DNA of 64,000 bases. Source: Trematomus loennbergii. Its lineage: Eukaryota; Chordata; Actinopteri; Perciformes; Nototheniidae. The translations under genes and the position numbers were made by a program. Shown piece after piece: positions 33,349 through 45,198 of the stretch. The first letter of the stretch is position 1. The number at the start of each line of letters is the position of its first letter. The notes below the pieces were generated by a model that was not told the DNA's origin, did not search any database, and saw only the letters and a program-made list of their open reading frames with translations. The stretch is from assembly GCA_012861695.1 (NCBI GenBank), contig JAAOOA010000613.1:102501-166500 (forward strand), in the 5' to 3' direction.

Positions 33349-33678
33349 TCCTCCAGTTCTCTTCCCTCACAGTCACCCCTAACATTTCCCTGGTAAACAC
33401 TGTTCAAGAGAGCTACAGGTGCCGTCCTGTCACTTTCAATTAGACGGCAGATATCTAAACGTAGAGCTCCGTTAACCGTGTCAGGGCGTTATTAGCAGCG
33501 GGTCAAACGCATTATGCTCAGACTCTCCGATCGGTACGGCCAAACAGGCTGGCTTCTCCACGGCACACAGACAAAAGGTGTCAGAGGAAGGTAAACAAGA
33601 CTTCACTCAAACATGCATACCATCCGAGGAAGATATTCCCATTCAGATAGTATAGTTAGCTGTATTATCTCCTTAGAC

Positions 33679-33955
33679 CAGGGGTGTCCAACCCTTTTTC
33701 ACCGAGGCCACATACAGAAAAAATACGAAGGTCTGGGCCACTCGCTAGAAGTGAGTATATTTCCTCAATTACAAGTTAGCAAAATCAATCAAATGTAGGT
33801 AAGTTATGCCCTCCATTTACTTTACTACAAAAAGTGTTTAGCTCATTCCTTAAAACAGAAGCCTCAGATTGATTATAATAAGGAGAAATAGGAAGTATAT
33901 GTCAAGCTAGTTATGTAAATAAGTTATTGGGCTTTTTTCTTATCAACACACCCTG
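33679..33955. mobile_element. hAT-E element in unit B, internally deleted
   Basis: Left end CAGGGGTGTCCAACCC, right end ACACACCCTG, with the same 8-bp duplication CCTTAGAC at 33671-33678 and 33956-33963 as the unit A copy. It lost about 215 bp relative to unit A, including most of the right subterminal region. Orthologous to the 29578 copy by duplication, not an independent insertion. Confidence 0.85.
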
Positions 33956-33984
33956 CCTTAGACAAACGCTTGAATGTCCAGTAC

Positions 33985-34654
33985 AGCAGCGAGGGTTTGA
34001 GCAAACATGCGTCCGGTGAAATTGAAGAGCTTGTTTGATATCCTGCCAAGGTTCAAGGACTAAAGGAGGACGCTCACATTTCAGTGTTCACAGGTAAACA
34101 TGCATACTGAAACCAAGAGAAGCCCGATAAATCCAAAAGGCTGGATGCAGTAATGATGCGAGATAATTACTGCAGACAGTCAAGGCTGCAATAAAGATTT
34201 TTTTTATACAAAACACACAGCTTAGAAAGAAGCTGAAGCAGCACCTCTTTGTTTCAGTGGTTCTCCACGTTTTCTTAAGTGATGCTGTTTAAACATACTA
34301 AACGTACATGACATTAATAAATTCCCACAAACCACTATATATGTTAAACTGCAAATGTAGTAATTAAACACACAAATAGTTGTATATGCTCATTAATCTC
34401 CCTATAGAGTTTAAGTGTGCTGTTATGGTTTATTTTGGGTTGATTCATACAGACAATACAAAGTTCCTGTTTAAAGCCAGTGTTAAAAACAAATGCCTAA
34501 ATATTATAGACAGCTTATGGAAATTGTATAGGATTGCATTGGATTGTGCAGGTAAAGTGTCCACTTAGTTATTTAAAAATGTAACAAGTGCATCTATATT
34601 TAAAAAGACTCAAAGAAACGAAGGGAAAAATCATGTTTGAAGCTCTGTGAGTCA
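33985..34654. other. Noncoding stretch, no gene recognised
   Basis: AT-rich sequence downstream of the duplication. No gene or repeat family recognised. Confidence 0.4.
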
Positions 34655-35090
34655 GCATTTCGAGCTAATGCTAATGCTAACATGCTGACAATGACAATGC
34701 TAATACGTCAAAGTTTATCAGATGTTTTTAACGTTGACTAGTTGGGTAGTGGAATCAAAATACCTTACCCCAAACAAAACAATATATTAATGTCATATTG
34801 TATATACTTGTTTAAACATGTATTAAGTATATCTATGCTTAGAATCATGTAAACAAAACTATGCTAGCAGTCAAGTAATCAGCTCTTTGATCTAATGCTA
34901 ATGCTAACGTGCTCGTAATGGCAATGCTAATATGTTGAATTTAATCAGAAGATTTCCATGTAGATTATTTTAGTTAGGGTATTAGAATAATAGTACCCAT
35001 ACAATAACCAATCAAAATGTATATTATTGTTATATAAAGTTGTTTGAATATCAAGCGCGGAACGATAAAGAATATTAAATGCTTTGACAA
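34655..35090 (+). repeat. Diverged ~225-bp tandem duplication
   Basis: Two units begin at about 34660 and 34885 with GAGCTAATGCTAATGCTAAC and GATCTAATGCTAATGCTAAC. Both continue through GCAATGCTAATA-type and CAGATG/CAGAAG segments to TAAAC/TTGTTTAAA-like AT-rich ends. A weaker third match to the end portion occurs at 35390-35480 (CTTGTTTAAATATGTATTAG). No open frame. Confidence 0.6.
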
Positions 35091-35104
35091 TAAATACATT
35101 AAAA

Positions 35105-35390
35105 AATGTCATCTGTGGAAGCCGTGGCGCTGTAAAAAGCACGACCAATCATCTGAGCCGGCCCGGCTAAAATAAGGATGGCCTACCTGCCTGTCAGCCT
35201 TCCATCTCGTGCACAAACTTATCTCGTGCCCTCATTGGTCATGTGTGCGTTCGTGTGTGTTGGAGGAGGGGCTCTATAAGGAAGTCTGAAGGAAGGGCAG
35301 ATTTTTTCCGGCTGCGTACTTTCAAATTCTAGCACACTCAAGCTGGTTTCTCCATTCTTACCTACCCTACCTTTAAGGGTCTTAGCATAA
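35105..35390 (+). repeat. Probable dispersed teleost repeat with TATA-like box
   Basis: The block contains GAAGCCGTGGCGCTG, ACTTATCTCGTGCCCTCATT, GGGGCTCTATAAGGAAGTC and TCTAGCACACTCAAGC. I believe this is a recurrent fish sequence, but there is no second copy in this window. Termini not defined. Confidence 0.35.
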
Positions 35391-36006
35391 AAATACAATT
35401 GATACCCTAAATTAAATAATAGTGTTGTTACCTTGTTTAAATATGTATTAGGTGCTTCTATAGAAAGATTAATAGAAACTCAATAGAGAACAGCTACATA
35501 TATTTCCTATCCTGGATTAAAAAATGCTCGTTTATTTTTCAATAAATTAGGTTTCAATCAATGTTGAGTATCATCCTGTTGGCTTTCCATTAACTTTATC
35601 CACATTAGAACTGATTCTGTGTAATGGCACAAGGCTCTCACTTATAATGTCGTACAGTATCTCAAAGCGGCTATCAGTCTCAAATTCATTAGTAACCATC
35701 CCTCGATGTCGAGCCATTCAGTATTTTGCCTTCCGGCACTTTCCATTAACCTTCAGCTCTTTTTAAAACACACCCATTAATGATAAAACTCCCTCAGTGC
35801 AACTTCCTATAACAAATCTATTGGTGTCAAATCCTGTATATTTCTTCGGGCAAGCCCAAGCTAAAGGCTTTTCAGAGCAAACATTTATTATTACAGCAGA
35901 AAACAGCAGAAACAGAACGACCTGTGAACTCAAAATGCCTGTAAAGTGCTGTCGGGCTAAATATTCTTTCTGTTAAACTGCTACCAGTATGCAGCAGCAG
36001 TAAAGT
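35391..36006. other. Noncoding stretch, no gene recognised
   Basis: No gene. Runs into the hAT-C insertion. Confidence 0.4.
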
Positions 36007-36014
36007 GCTTCCAG

Positions 36015-36292
36015 CAGGGCCGTCCCTGGCCAACATGAGGCCCCACGCAAAGTTATATGATGAGGCCCTCTGTTTCGCGCGTCGTCGACGACGACGGGTT
36101 GCGAGTGGAGCCTGTAGCGGCGAAACCGTGCCACGCCACACTAATTGCGCCGCATAAGCACATAGGTGCGCCGCATTTTCGGCTCAGTTGAGGCACCCTC
36201 CGCAAGATGAGGCCCCCTCCACAAGGTGAGGCCCCTCAAAGGTGAGGCCCCACGCAGTCTGCATGATCGGCCTGTAGGGAGGGACGGCCCTG
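36015..36292. mobile_element. hAT-C element (278 bp)
   Basis: Inverted ends CAGGGCCGTCCCT / AGGGACGGCCCTG (13 bp). The 8-bp target duplication GCTTCCAG (36007-36014) and GCCTCCAG (36293-36300) differs at one base. Interior is GC-rich with repeated GAGGCCC motifs (GATGAGGCCCCCTCC, GGTGAGGCCCC). Nonautonomous. A fragment of its right end recurs at 63939-63981. Confidence 0.9.
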
Positions 36293-36300
36293 GCCTCCAG

Positions 36301-37047
36301 TGAAATACTGTACCTAGTTACAATTTTAAGGTACTTTTGATAAGTTATAATACTGTATACTTCTACTCCACTACATTGTGAAAGCTACTTTTTACTTCTG
36401 TAAATGTATTTGACAACATTAGTTAGTTTGCAAGTTCATCGTATTTACGTCAACTTTACTTATTTAACCGTCATTTCTTACCAAGGTACTGTTAGATACA
36501 ATGTAAGTTATGTATAAACAACACTATAACTGGTTAGGATATGAAGTTCTTACTGCAATGGATTTTCTTTAAGAATGAGGCTTTTAAACGCAATTAGTCA
36601 TTTTGAGCATTTCGGTGAAATCCTGCTATTGTAATTTCTTACCAAGGCTATGTTTCTGTATGAAAATCACTAAAACTGGAATATAATACTAGTACTTTTT
36701 GTAAATGTATGTTCTTTAATACTCAATATAAATCACCCAATACATTTTGATGTACTGTTATGGATGGATTAAGACACCTATAAAAGCTATTAATGTGATA
36801 GCTCACCTCTACCTGGTGCAGACTTAAAATGATTATAATGGATTAAACAGTATACAAGTAATACAAAACATGTATTATTCCTAAAAGGGACATTCTGCGT
36901 AATACATACTTTTAGTTTTTGTACATCAAGTGTATTTTGATGCTTATACTTTTGTACTTTAAGGAATTAAAGATAAATAATGCAGGACTTAAAGTATTTC
37001 TACATTGTGGTATTTATATTTTAGTAAGAGTACTTCTTCCAGTACTG
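36301..37047 (+). mobile_element. hAT-B element, diverged copy 2
   Basis: It follows the hAT-B layout: TACTGTACCTAGTTACAATT at the start, TACTTCTACTCCACTACATT and GTATTTGACAACATTAGTTA in the left half. Right-half motifs are GACATTCTGCGTAATACATA, AATGCAGGACTTAAAGTATT and TACTTCTTCCAGTACTG. Diverged throughout, hence older than the copy at 15655-16212. The terminal CAGTG/CACTG bases are eroded. Confidence 0.6.
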
Positions 37048-38981
37048 AACGCCTCTAACAAATCACATGTTCTGGATTGTAGAGAAACAGTGTTGGTAGT
37101 TTTATTTTACAGACAACAATCTGAATGTTCCTCAGGAGTTTCTTTATTCTATTGTGTTTCATAAAACTAAGAACTATGTCACTTTGGAGGATTCATAAAA
37201 AGGAGTTCAGCACCGTCCTCCCTCTGCTCGGGAGAAATGGAGCAACGGGATGTTTTGAAACGGATGAATGCTTCCCTTCGTCTGAGGTTAACAGCCTGTC
37301 GCTGGGCTGCTTATCAGATGGCCCAGATCAATGACACAAACACATCCACTCTGCAAACAGTCTGGACACCGCACTGAGAATTAAATGAAATCATTCTGCA
37401 GCAGCGTTTTCATACCCATTTGTCTCTGGAAATCTCACACGGCGTAAAGAGCAGCATCCATTGACCTGTTTACAAAGACTGATATTTGTATTGGAAGACA
37501 GTTTTGGAAACCTGGAAACACAATGACACCTGACACCAAAACAAAATTGATTTATCTTTTAAGATGTATAATCTGAAATGCAATGGCTGACTACAACACG
37601 GAAATGTGGACTGACAATATGTGTTATAATAATGAACAATTATTGGATGATCTGTTCCACTAAATGTAGCAAAGACTACATACTATTAGCTGAACAACAG
37701 TATATTTATATAGATGGGAATTGAGGTTTAGATTGCTCTGTTCATAGATATATCTAGTTTCTTAAGGTTTTTAAACATTATATATTTTCAAGTTACATAA
37801 AGATCAGAAGAGTGCTTTCTAAAAGGTTGGACTGTTATTTAGTAGAAGTAAGGAAATAATTGTTTTGTCCCTCCAAAATATTAAGTTTCTTCCAACATTA
37901 GGCTGATAAGTTATGAAACCATTGTTGTCCTTTAATAATGTTATAACTATGTCAATTGTACTTATGTTACTTCTTAGTGGGTGCATACTGCTCAAAGCAC
38001 AATGTCCCCCATTAATAAGTATGTTTCTATGAGTGTGTTGAAGGTTGTAATCTTCAATTTCCACTGCTAGAGGTATGATCATTTGTAAGAGTTTCAGAGT
38101 GCAAGGCTGTGGCAATTTCTTGCATACAACATGTTACTAACTCATAATATGAATATATACAGTCAAGGTACAAATCAAATAACGTTAGTTGAAGCAGGAG
38201 GGCAGAAAGCATAACTTATAAGATAAATAAACCTCTCATGAGTTATTCAATTACATCAGAGACCGAAATAACTACAAACATTATGACAAGTAAGTTTCAA
38301 AACATCTTTCAAAAGTAAGTCTCAAGGGGAGAATTTAACAAAGTCATGTACAGGGGCAGAAATAATAATACAATGCCATACAATTAAAAGACGGAGAAAA
38401 GGAATGGCATTTAAGTACATACATGTGTGCAATTTACTCATAACAAAATGTATGATACAGAGAAGGCCTTGTAGTGAAATTGAAAAACTATGAGTAGAAA
38501 AGATGTGTGTGTTAGTTGGCACACGAACAAAAAAAGCCACGCATTGGATTTTTTTTAAAACAAAGAAAAGTGGGTAAAGAGGAGAGATGTTTTCCTGTGA
38601 TCACAGAGAGAGCAACACAGGCGGCTTCACACAGTTCACCTACATCTTGAAGGTAAAAAAGAGGCAATTATACCTTCAGGCTGTGTGATAGAAGAGCAAG
38701 GAACACCTCTAGGGGTGCAAGCAAATAAGGAATATATCAAACTTTTGAAGAAATAATTGCCATGCAAATATATTCAGCCCCTGTGTATTTTGTCATTATC
38801 ATAAGCAGCTCTTTTGGGATATGAGGGAGAGAGAGAGAGAGCAATAAAGATGTCAGCGTACATCTGTGGGATTCTGGTGCCTGTCCACACACACGAGTAT
38901 ATTTGTATAGACACTGGCCTATATCTCATGTGAAATCAACATTGAGCTGAGTGAAGACTGAGGCATGCTATACTTTGAAGT

Positions 38982-38985
<4 letters not shown>
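37048..38985. other. Noncoding stretch, no gene recognised
   Basis: Long single-copy looking region. Open frames at 37125-37334 (+) and 37819-38115 (-) show no domain. A short GA run is at 38827-38841. Confidence 0.4.

Positions 38986-39016
<31 letters not shown>
38986..39016. repeat. Short (CA)n microsatellite
   Basis: About 31 bp of CA repeat. Confidence 0.9.
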
Positions 39017-39020
<4 letters not shown>

Positions 39021-39752
39021 GGATGACATGTAAGCTCAGCTGTGAAAGTCTTATGAAACACATCATCAACCTCCTGCCACCTCACTCCCAAAAAGTCTGA
39101 CAAGGACACTTCAGCAGGAATCAACAGGTGATTCTGCTCGGGAGGAAAGTTTCTCTGGAGTGTTTTCAGCTGCCAGGGGTTTTATTTCTGAAGGACTCTT
39201 TCCTTGTGTGGAAGGACATCTGTTCAGTGTGTAAAGCCCCCAGAGACAAATGTGCAATTTGTGATATATGGCTCAAAAAATACAATTTGATTGGTTATTG
39301 TGCTGCTGAACTCCTTCAGTCACTCACTGCTTGTCTCTCTAAGATAAATAAGATAAGAAGTACTTTAATGATATCAATTTGGGACATTTTTGCGTTGCAG
39401 CAGCATAAAAAGACAAGGCATTAAGATTTCCATCTCTTCTTCCATTCTTTCCAACTCAGTTTAAAATTTGTGAAGAAACAGCTGAACAGTACTGTTACAT
39501 TCCCTCCTAACCTAGGGGTACAAAGGGAAGTAACAAAACACAAAAATAACCGGGCGAGACAAAAGGAGAGGAAACTGACTGCTGAAGCCACAAAGTGATG
39601 TTTAATTAATCAATAGACAAAAGACACTCACCAGCCAATTTGCAAAGTAAACTGAGAACAACTTTCTTATAAAAGAAAACGACTAAAGCAAAACAATACA
39701 CTGGAGCACATCTCCTAATAATTAGCAAAACACAGGTTACTAGCAGGTCTAC
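39017..39752. other. Noncoding stretch, no gene recognised
   Basis: No recognised gene. The 98-codon frame at 39128-39424 (+) starts just after a region rich in stops and has no known motif. Confidence 0.35.
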
Positions 39753-39816
39753 ACAGAGACAGAGACAGAGACAGAGACAGAGACAGAGACAGAGACAGAG
39801 ACAGAGACAGAGACAA
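39753..39816. repeat. (CAGAGA)n hexanucleotide repeat
   Basis: About ten perfect units of AGAGAC/CAGAGA, followed by a GAGAGAGAGACACACACA tract at 39950-39980. Confidence 0.95.
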
Positions 39817-40029
39817 TACACATGCTGCACACATGCCGCCCAGAGGAGAAGGAGCGGGCCACTGCAGCCTTCCTCAGGTCCTTTAAGGAGGCCCTGATTG
39901 GAGATTGGGAGCACCTGGGGGAGAGGCTGCACCTGGAGACAATCAGGGAGAGAGAGAGACACACACACACACACACACACAAGCACCCACTACGGCACGT
40001 AACAAGTACCAAACAGGAAATGTAAACCC

Positions 40030-41057
40030 AGGTTGCGGTCGAATAATCCAAAAATCAGCTCCTAACGTCTAACCCTATCGTCTATCCCTTGACCTCTGAG
40101 TGAAACGTCATGGGGTTAAGGGATAGTGGATAGGAGAATTCAAAAGGATTTAGGAGAAGAGACTGCGGTGCTTTAGAGAATCCGACTGCACTTCACTATC
40201 CGACGTGTTTATGATGCGCCATCGGACGTCATGAATGTGCGTCTGCTGCTGTGTGGAAACTATGGAAACTACAGTTTTCTATACAGCGGACTACAACATG
40301 GATGTTTAATAAGAACGAGGGACTACTGTAAACTCATCTAGAGACTCTGCACCGTGCTCTGATGCTGTTGTTTTATGCTTTATGAACGGGGACAACAGAG
40401 AAACATATTCTTCATGACCAAAGTTGGAATTGAAATAAAAAAGGAAAGTGAAACTTATGCTCGTCACCCTCTCCCTCCGGTCCACATTAATACAATGATC
40501 CCAATACGTATGATTGTATGAAAAGATCTTAAAATCAATACAAATGTATTTATTATAAACGTTAGTCCTTAACATCTATCACTGTGTATATCACCATTCA
40601 AACATCTTTTAAAAGTTGAACAACCCCACACAGCTCAGTAAAGACTGTGAAATGTTGACTTTATTGATCATTTCAGTCAAAACTAATATTTCTCTTTTTG
40701 ATTATAATACTGATGAACGTTCAAAACAAAGCACTTTGCCAAGTTACCACATACGTTTTAAAATGCTTAATAAGCACCGTAACTTTCATGATATCATTTC
40801 TCGTTCATAATCGGTTGTTTCCGTGAACGGCCGACTGTTGTGTGACGGCAAATGCTGCGGCCGCAAGGCATTGTGGGGCAGCATGTTCTCCTCTCCTTTC
40901 GGTTAGGGAGGTCCAGTGGTTCCTAAGCTAAAGGAGGTTATAAAGGAAGTTTGAAACCTCCTTTCCTTTCATCTAGAGAATTCTAACGGCACTTATCATG
41001 GCTGCCACTGAGGGACTTCCGGTCATTTCACTCCGTTAGGAAGGTTCCTAAGCTAAA
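40030..41057. other. Possible transposon remnant, poorly defined
   Basis: The left side has CTCCTAACGTCTAACCC, and the right side has GTTAGGGAGGTCC, CCTAAGCTAAAGGAGG and CCGTTAGGAAGG. This is suggestive of weak inverted CCTAACG/CGTTAGG ends. CpG content is raised near 40190-40220 and 40830-40870. No target duplication found and no gene. Confidence 0.25.
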
Positions 41058-41058
41058 T

Positions 41059-41103
<45 letters not shown>
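41058..41103. repeat. (AAT)n microsatellite
   Basis: About 15 uninterrupted trinucleotide units. Confidence 0.95.
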
Positions 41104-41104
<1 letters not shown>

Positions 41105-41886
41105 AACATTATTGCATCATTTCAAGAGCAACTTTAAAAATACGAGGTGCCTTTGTCAGAGCAGAAATCTGGTGAGATCTGAGCGGAGAGCCGTGATCAC
41201 GTTTGTTTTCATGACATTAATCTTGAAGTTATTGTGTTCGCATCAGTTGGTGAGCGCTGAGCGTCTCCTGGGAAATCAAACCGGGACTCTGCACAGCGCA
41301 ACAATGTGCTACTGAGATGGGAGCTGAAGATGAAAAAAGAAAACTTTGGGGAACAGCAATACTTATAAAAAACATCTCAAATGTTGAATATTTCAAAACA
41401 AATCCTTCAAAGTCTGGAAAATGTCACAGTCAATAAATAGAGTAAGAAAAGGCATCAGTCCCATACATATCAATGTTAACAGAGCCAATGCAAGGAGCCT
41501 GTAATGTTTAATATCCCTGTTTTATGTACGTTTGTTTCGTAACAATGTTCTTTCGCCTATTTTATTTTTATTATTGTCAAAGTCACAACACTATCATGTG
41601 GTATTGCTGCTGCTTGCAAATACTCTCTTTGGTGTTGCATTCAAGAACATTTCTGCATGTTCGAATTTCAAATGGTAAAGAAAGTTTGCTGATGTTCGAA
41701 AACTATGAACACTTCTCTGCGGGCAGTTTGAAAACAATGCTGCAACTAGAAGAAACATGAAATGTGAGCGATAGCATCTTGAATCTCTTTTCACATTGTA
41801 ATTAAAGAAATGGAAACGTGTTGCTCTCTGAAAGGTCAATCAAATCAAATCTTTAAAACTTATGGTGTGAGATACAAAACTGTATG
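41104..41886. other. Noncoding stretch, no gene recognised
   Basis: Overlapping open frames on both strands at 41524-41839 with no domain. Nothing further supported. Confidence 0.4.
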
Positions 41887-41894
41887 TTAGTAAT

Positions 41895-43502
41895 CAGGGC
41901 CGTTTCTAGCTGTTTGGGGGCCCTATTCAAGATGCTTTTTGGGGGCCCTAGTTTTTACATTTTTTTTAACTACAATGGGGGGATTCCGAAGCCTTTAATT
42001 TGATCTGTGGAGACGCATCAATCTGTTACACTTTAAGAGGAAAACAGGCTGATTTCACGAAAACCAAGCAATTGAAACTTACAAAAAATGATATCAAAAA
42101 GGTCAACCATAAGGCTCCTCTACGTCAATAAATGCAAGAGGTGCAGCATTTTCTCAACAATGTATAATTTACATTTTTCATCTTCCTCAGACGTCACTCA
42201 TTGGCTGACAGCCCAACGATGATTTGGGCTTTATTACCCCAAAAACACAAGCCACAGCTTTGCTATCATTGCAGTTTAGTTGTGTTTATATCCTACATTT
42301 GATTTGTAAGCATATAATGCTTCACCGAACACAGCAGGGGGCTTGGCTGTCACAAATAAAGACGGCTAATTTGAATTCTCCCCAAATATATTGAGGCTGA
42401 ACCTGAACTTTCAGCTTGGGGCCCCCTAGTGGCCGCGGGGGCCCTATGCATCTGCATAGTCCACCTATAGGAAGAAACCATGGATGTATAATAAGAACTG
42501 GACACAGCGTGGGAGGCGGGGCCTCATTCATTCCTATGAGAGTTGCTCATTCGCGCATGATGATAAAATGGCCCAACTTTTGAGAGAGCGAAACGTCACA
42601 GATTACCCCGGCATGCCTGAGAAGTACCCGTATGTGCGCTCATAGCGCATGGGCAACTTCCCAAAATGCTCGTTCACATCAATGGTAATGGGTTGTTATT
42701 ATGATAGATTTGATATTAACGAGGCGGCAGTTAGCAGCTAGCGGTTAGCTAGTAATTATGCTAATTTACACATCAATCGTTATGTACTTTATATTACGCT
42801 GTAACAGGATCTAGTGATATCCAAGCAACAGACCTTCATTTAGCATGAAAGAATTATTGCACTGTATATATATGCATATGTATGTAATATATATATATAC
42901 AGTGCAATAAGCTTCTTAGTGCAATAAGAAGCTACAGGGATGTTAATCTACGTCGGTAATATTAACTTTATTTAATACAACATTTACGGTACAAGATTTA
43001 ATCATACAGCCCATGTAGTATAATATTTTACAAATGATGAATTACAGCAAACATGTGCAATATATCCATTATTACAGCTCCGTGGGCTGGCAGTAAGGCG
43101 ATATGGGTCCGTTCTTATTGTGCATCCATAGGTAAAGATAAACGCATGTACTAGTGCTGAACACGTAACATGAACGTGCCGGGCGGCGCGGTCCCGTGGG
43201 TTAGATGCGCGTTCATAATGCAGAGGGAAAAACTCACAGAATAACGTTATTAGCACATTTTTACAACTTGAGGAACGAATGTTTTTAATAAGGGCTATAC
43301 AAGTGTTCATACTGGGTAGTTTATTTAGTTTAAAAAAGATTATCCAACGATTTACAGACCACTCTTTCCCCATGTAAGTCAATGGGAAAAAGTGTTTCCG
43401 GGCCTGGCAACCAAAAGGAAGTGTAGTACCGCCGTTTGGCCAGCACGAATATTTTCATCTGAGTCCGGCGCACTTCCTGGAGGCTTGGAAGAAACGGCCC
43501 TG
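41895..43502. mobile_element. hAT-F element with nested insertion
   Basis: Inverted ends CAGGGCCGTTTCT / AGAAACGGCCCTG. An exact 8-bp duplication TTAGTAAT lies at 41887-41894 and 43503-43510. The outer element is about 590 bp of hAT sequence, rich in GGGGGCCCTA motifs near both ends, split close to its right end by the insertion at 42479-43486. No transposase frame. Confidence 0.92.
42479..43486. mobile_element. Element nested in hAT-F, 9-bp direct repeat
   Basis: A 1008-bp insertion flanked by the 9-bp direct repeat GGAAGAAAC (42470-42478 and 43487-43495). The second copy is continuous with the hAT-F right terminus. It begins CATGGATGTATAATAAGAAC and ends CGCACTTCCTGGAGGCTT. I see no inverted termini. 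It contains an AT palindrome region (42858-42905) with GCACTGTATATATATG and its inverse. Superfamily unknown. Confidence 0.7.
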
Positions 43503-43510
43503 TTAGTAAT

Positions 43511-44069
43511 GTGAAATATTGTACCGTATGGCCCTTTAAAAATTATACAAATCAACTGTCAACAAACTGCAGCACAGCAGATGTTGCCCTTTCTGCATCT
43601 TATATTACTGCGATTAGGACTCATACGTTGAATTTAATTATGCAGAGACCATGTTTGCCAGATGAAGCAAACTAAAAGTTCCTTAGTGAACAAATACTTT
43701 CTCGTTATACATTCAAAAAATGTATAAATGTTAAATCTGAGTCTGCCTCTTGTTGTGTTAACCTTGCTGTCTGGACAGGATAGTTTCTGAAGGAAGGTGT
43801 GCAGCAAAAAACAAAAGGTCAGAGTAAAACAGTGGGATGCTTTTAAAGGTTACCTCCATCAAAATGTAACGACTAACCCTAACCCCCCCGACAGGAAAAC
43901 AAGTCCATTTGGCAAAGGGGATTGTGACAGATTACAAAGATGTAGTCTATCATTCAAATGATCACCACAGTGCTTGTTATAATGATATACTGTACTGTAT
44001 GTTGATATAGGTGGACTATATGCTAAGGATTTTATTCTGTTGTGGTAATTATTTACGAAAATATCTGTT
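43511..44069. other. Noncoding stretch, no gene recognised
   Basis: AT-rich, no element recognised. Confidence 0.4.
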
Positions 44070-44073
44070 TTAA

Positions 44074-44945
44074 AGAGGCCCTATTATGCTTTTTGGGGTT
44101 TTCTTTTTCCTGTAGTGTTTTAAATAGGTTTGTGTGCATGTAAATGGTCTGCAAAGGTTAGAATCACAGTTTCTCTCCCACTCCCCCCTGCCTGAAACAC
44201 CTCCATTGGACTCCTTTGTTTACTTCCTGAAAATAGTGACAACAGTACGTTACACTTAGCTTCTATTGGCTAGCACTAACACATTGTACGTGATAGGCTA
44301 AGGGGCGGGACATCTCTAAGCGGTTGACCAATCACAACAGAGCCAGCCAGCTAACCAATCAGAGCAGACTGGGCTCTGGTTTCAGACAGAGGGTGAAAAG
44401 AGGTGCTGCAGCACAGGCAGTATGAGAAAATAAATACCTTTTTGAACATTAAAGCATGGAGACATGTAGAGACACTACATACTGATATACACCTGAACAT
44501 CAGCAGGAGAGAACTCTTTAAAGTAGAGACACTACATACTGACATACACCTGAACATCAGCAGGAGAGAACTCTTTAAAGTAGAGACACTACATACTGAT
44601 ATACACCTGAACATCAGCAGGAGAGGACTCTTTAAAGTAGAGACACTACATACTGATATACACCTGAACATCAGCAGGAGAGGACTCTTTAAAGTAGTGA
44701 CACTACATACTGATATACACCTGAACATCAGCAGGAGAGGACTCTTTAAAGTAGAGACACTACATACTGATATACACCTGAACATCAGCAGGAGAGGACT
44801 CTTTAAAGTAGAGACACTACATACTGATATACACCTGAACATCAGCAGGAGAGGACTCTTTAAAGTAGTGACACTACATACTGATATACACCTGAACATC
44901 AGCAGAAGAGGACTCTTTAAAGTAGAGACACTACATACTGATATG
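44074..44945 (+). mobile_element. TTAA-B element, copy 2, right end lost
   Basis: Preceded by TTAA (44070-44073). Starts AGAGGCCCTATTATGC and follows the 24457 copy through GGGGCGGGACATCTCTAAGC and the CCAAT motifs. It has an extra segment (about 44160-44285) not found there. The 57-bp array then runs to about 44945 and breaks off into unrelated sequence (GAACCTCCTTGTCG) with no right terminus. Truncated, nonautonomous. Confidence 0.8.
44463..44945. repeat. 57-bp minisatellite, about 9 units
   Basis: Same unit as 24729-26039 but more diverged between units. The first is partial; two carry GAACTC for GGACTC, two carry GTAGTGACAC for GTAGAGACAC, and one has GACATACACC. The frame remains open on both strands for the same arithmetic reason. 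Greater divergence than the 24.7-kb array suggests less recent homogenisation. Confidence 0.95.
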
Positions 44946-45198
44946 AACCTCCTTGTCGTTACAGGTCACATCAAAATCCTCTGTTGCATTGACAAGCAAG
45001 AGAGCATTTTGTATATATCATAAGGAACGTTTTTTCATGTTATAAAATGTTTCTTCGATAAAAGCACTGTTTAGTTGAGTGTAGAGTGTCAGATTGGATA
45101 AACAAATGCACACTAAGTGGCCGAGGACCTTGGAGGATTGTAAAACAGCAATTATAGCAGTTTTTTAAGAAGCCTGATGCAACATTTGCTGTTGTGCT

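Larger units (their letters stand above)
30100..33984 (+). repeat. Tandem segmental duplication, unit B
   Basis: Colinear with unit A but longer. It contains a putative solo LTR (30313-30703), an L2 LINE fragment (30785-31334) and a 1.8-kb segment (31567-33348) absent from A. It has an empty TTAA site where A carries a MITE. It ends GCTTGAATGTCCAGTACA at about 33984. Small differences include a 13-nt stretch CCAAACAGGCTGG near 33541 not found in A. Confidence 0.9.

Noticed and set aside
35950..36014. Extension of hAT-B to the left of hAT-C
   Set aside because: A GCAGCAGTAAAGTGCTTCC motif resembles an internal hAT-B segment, but its position and order do not fit the copy that starts at 36301.
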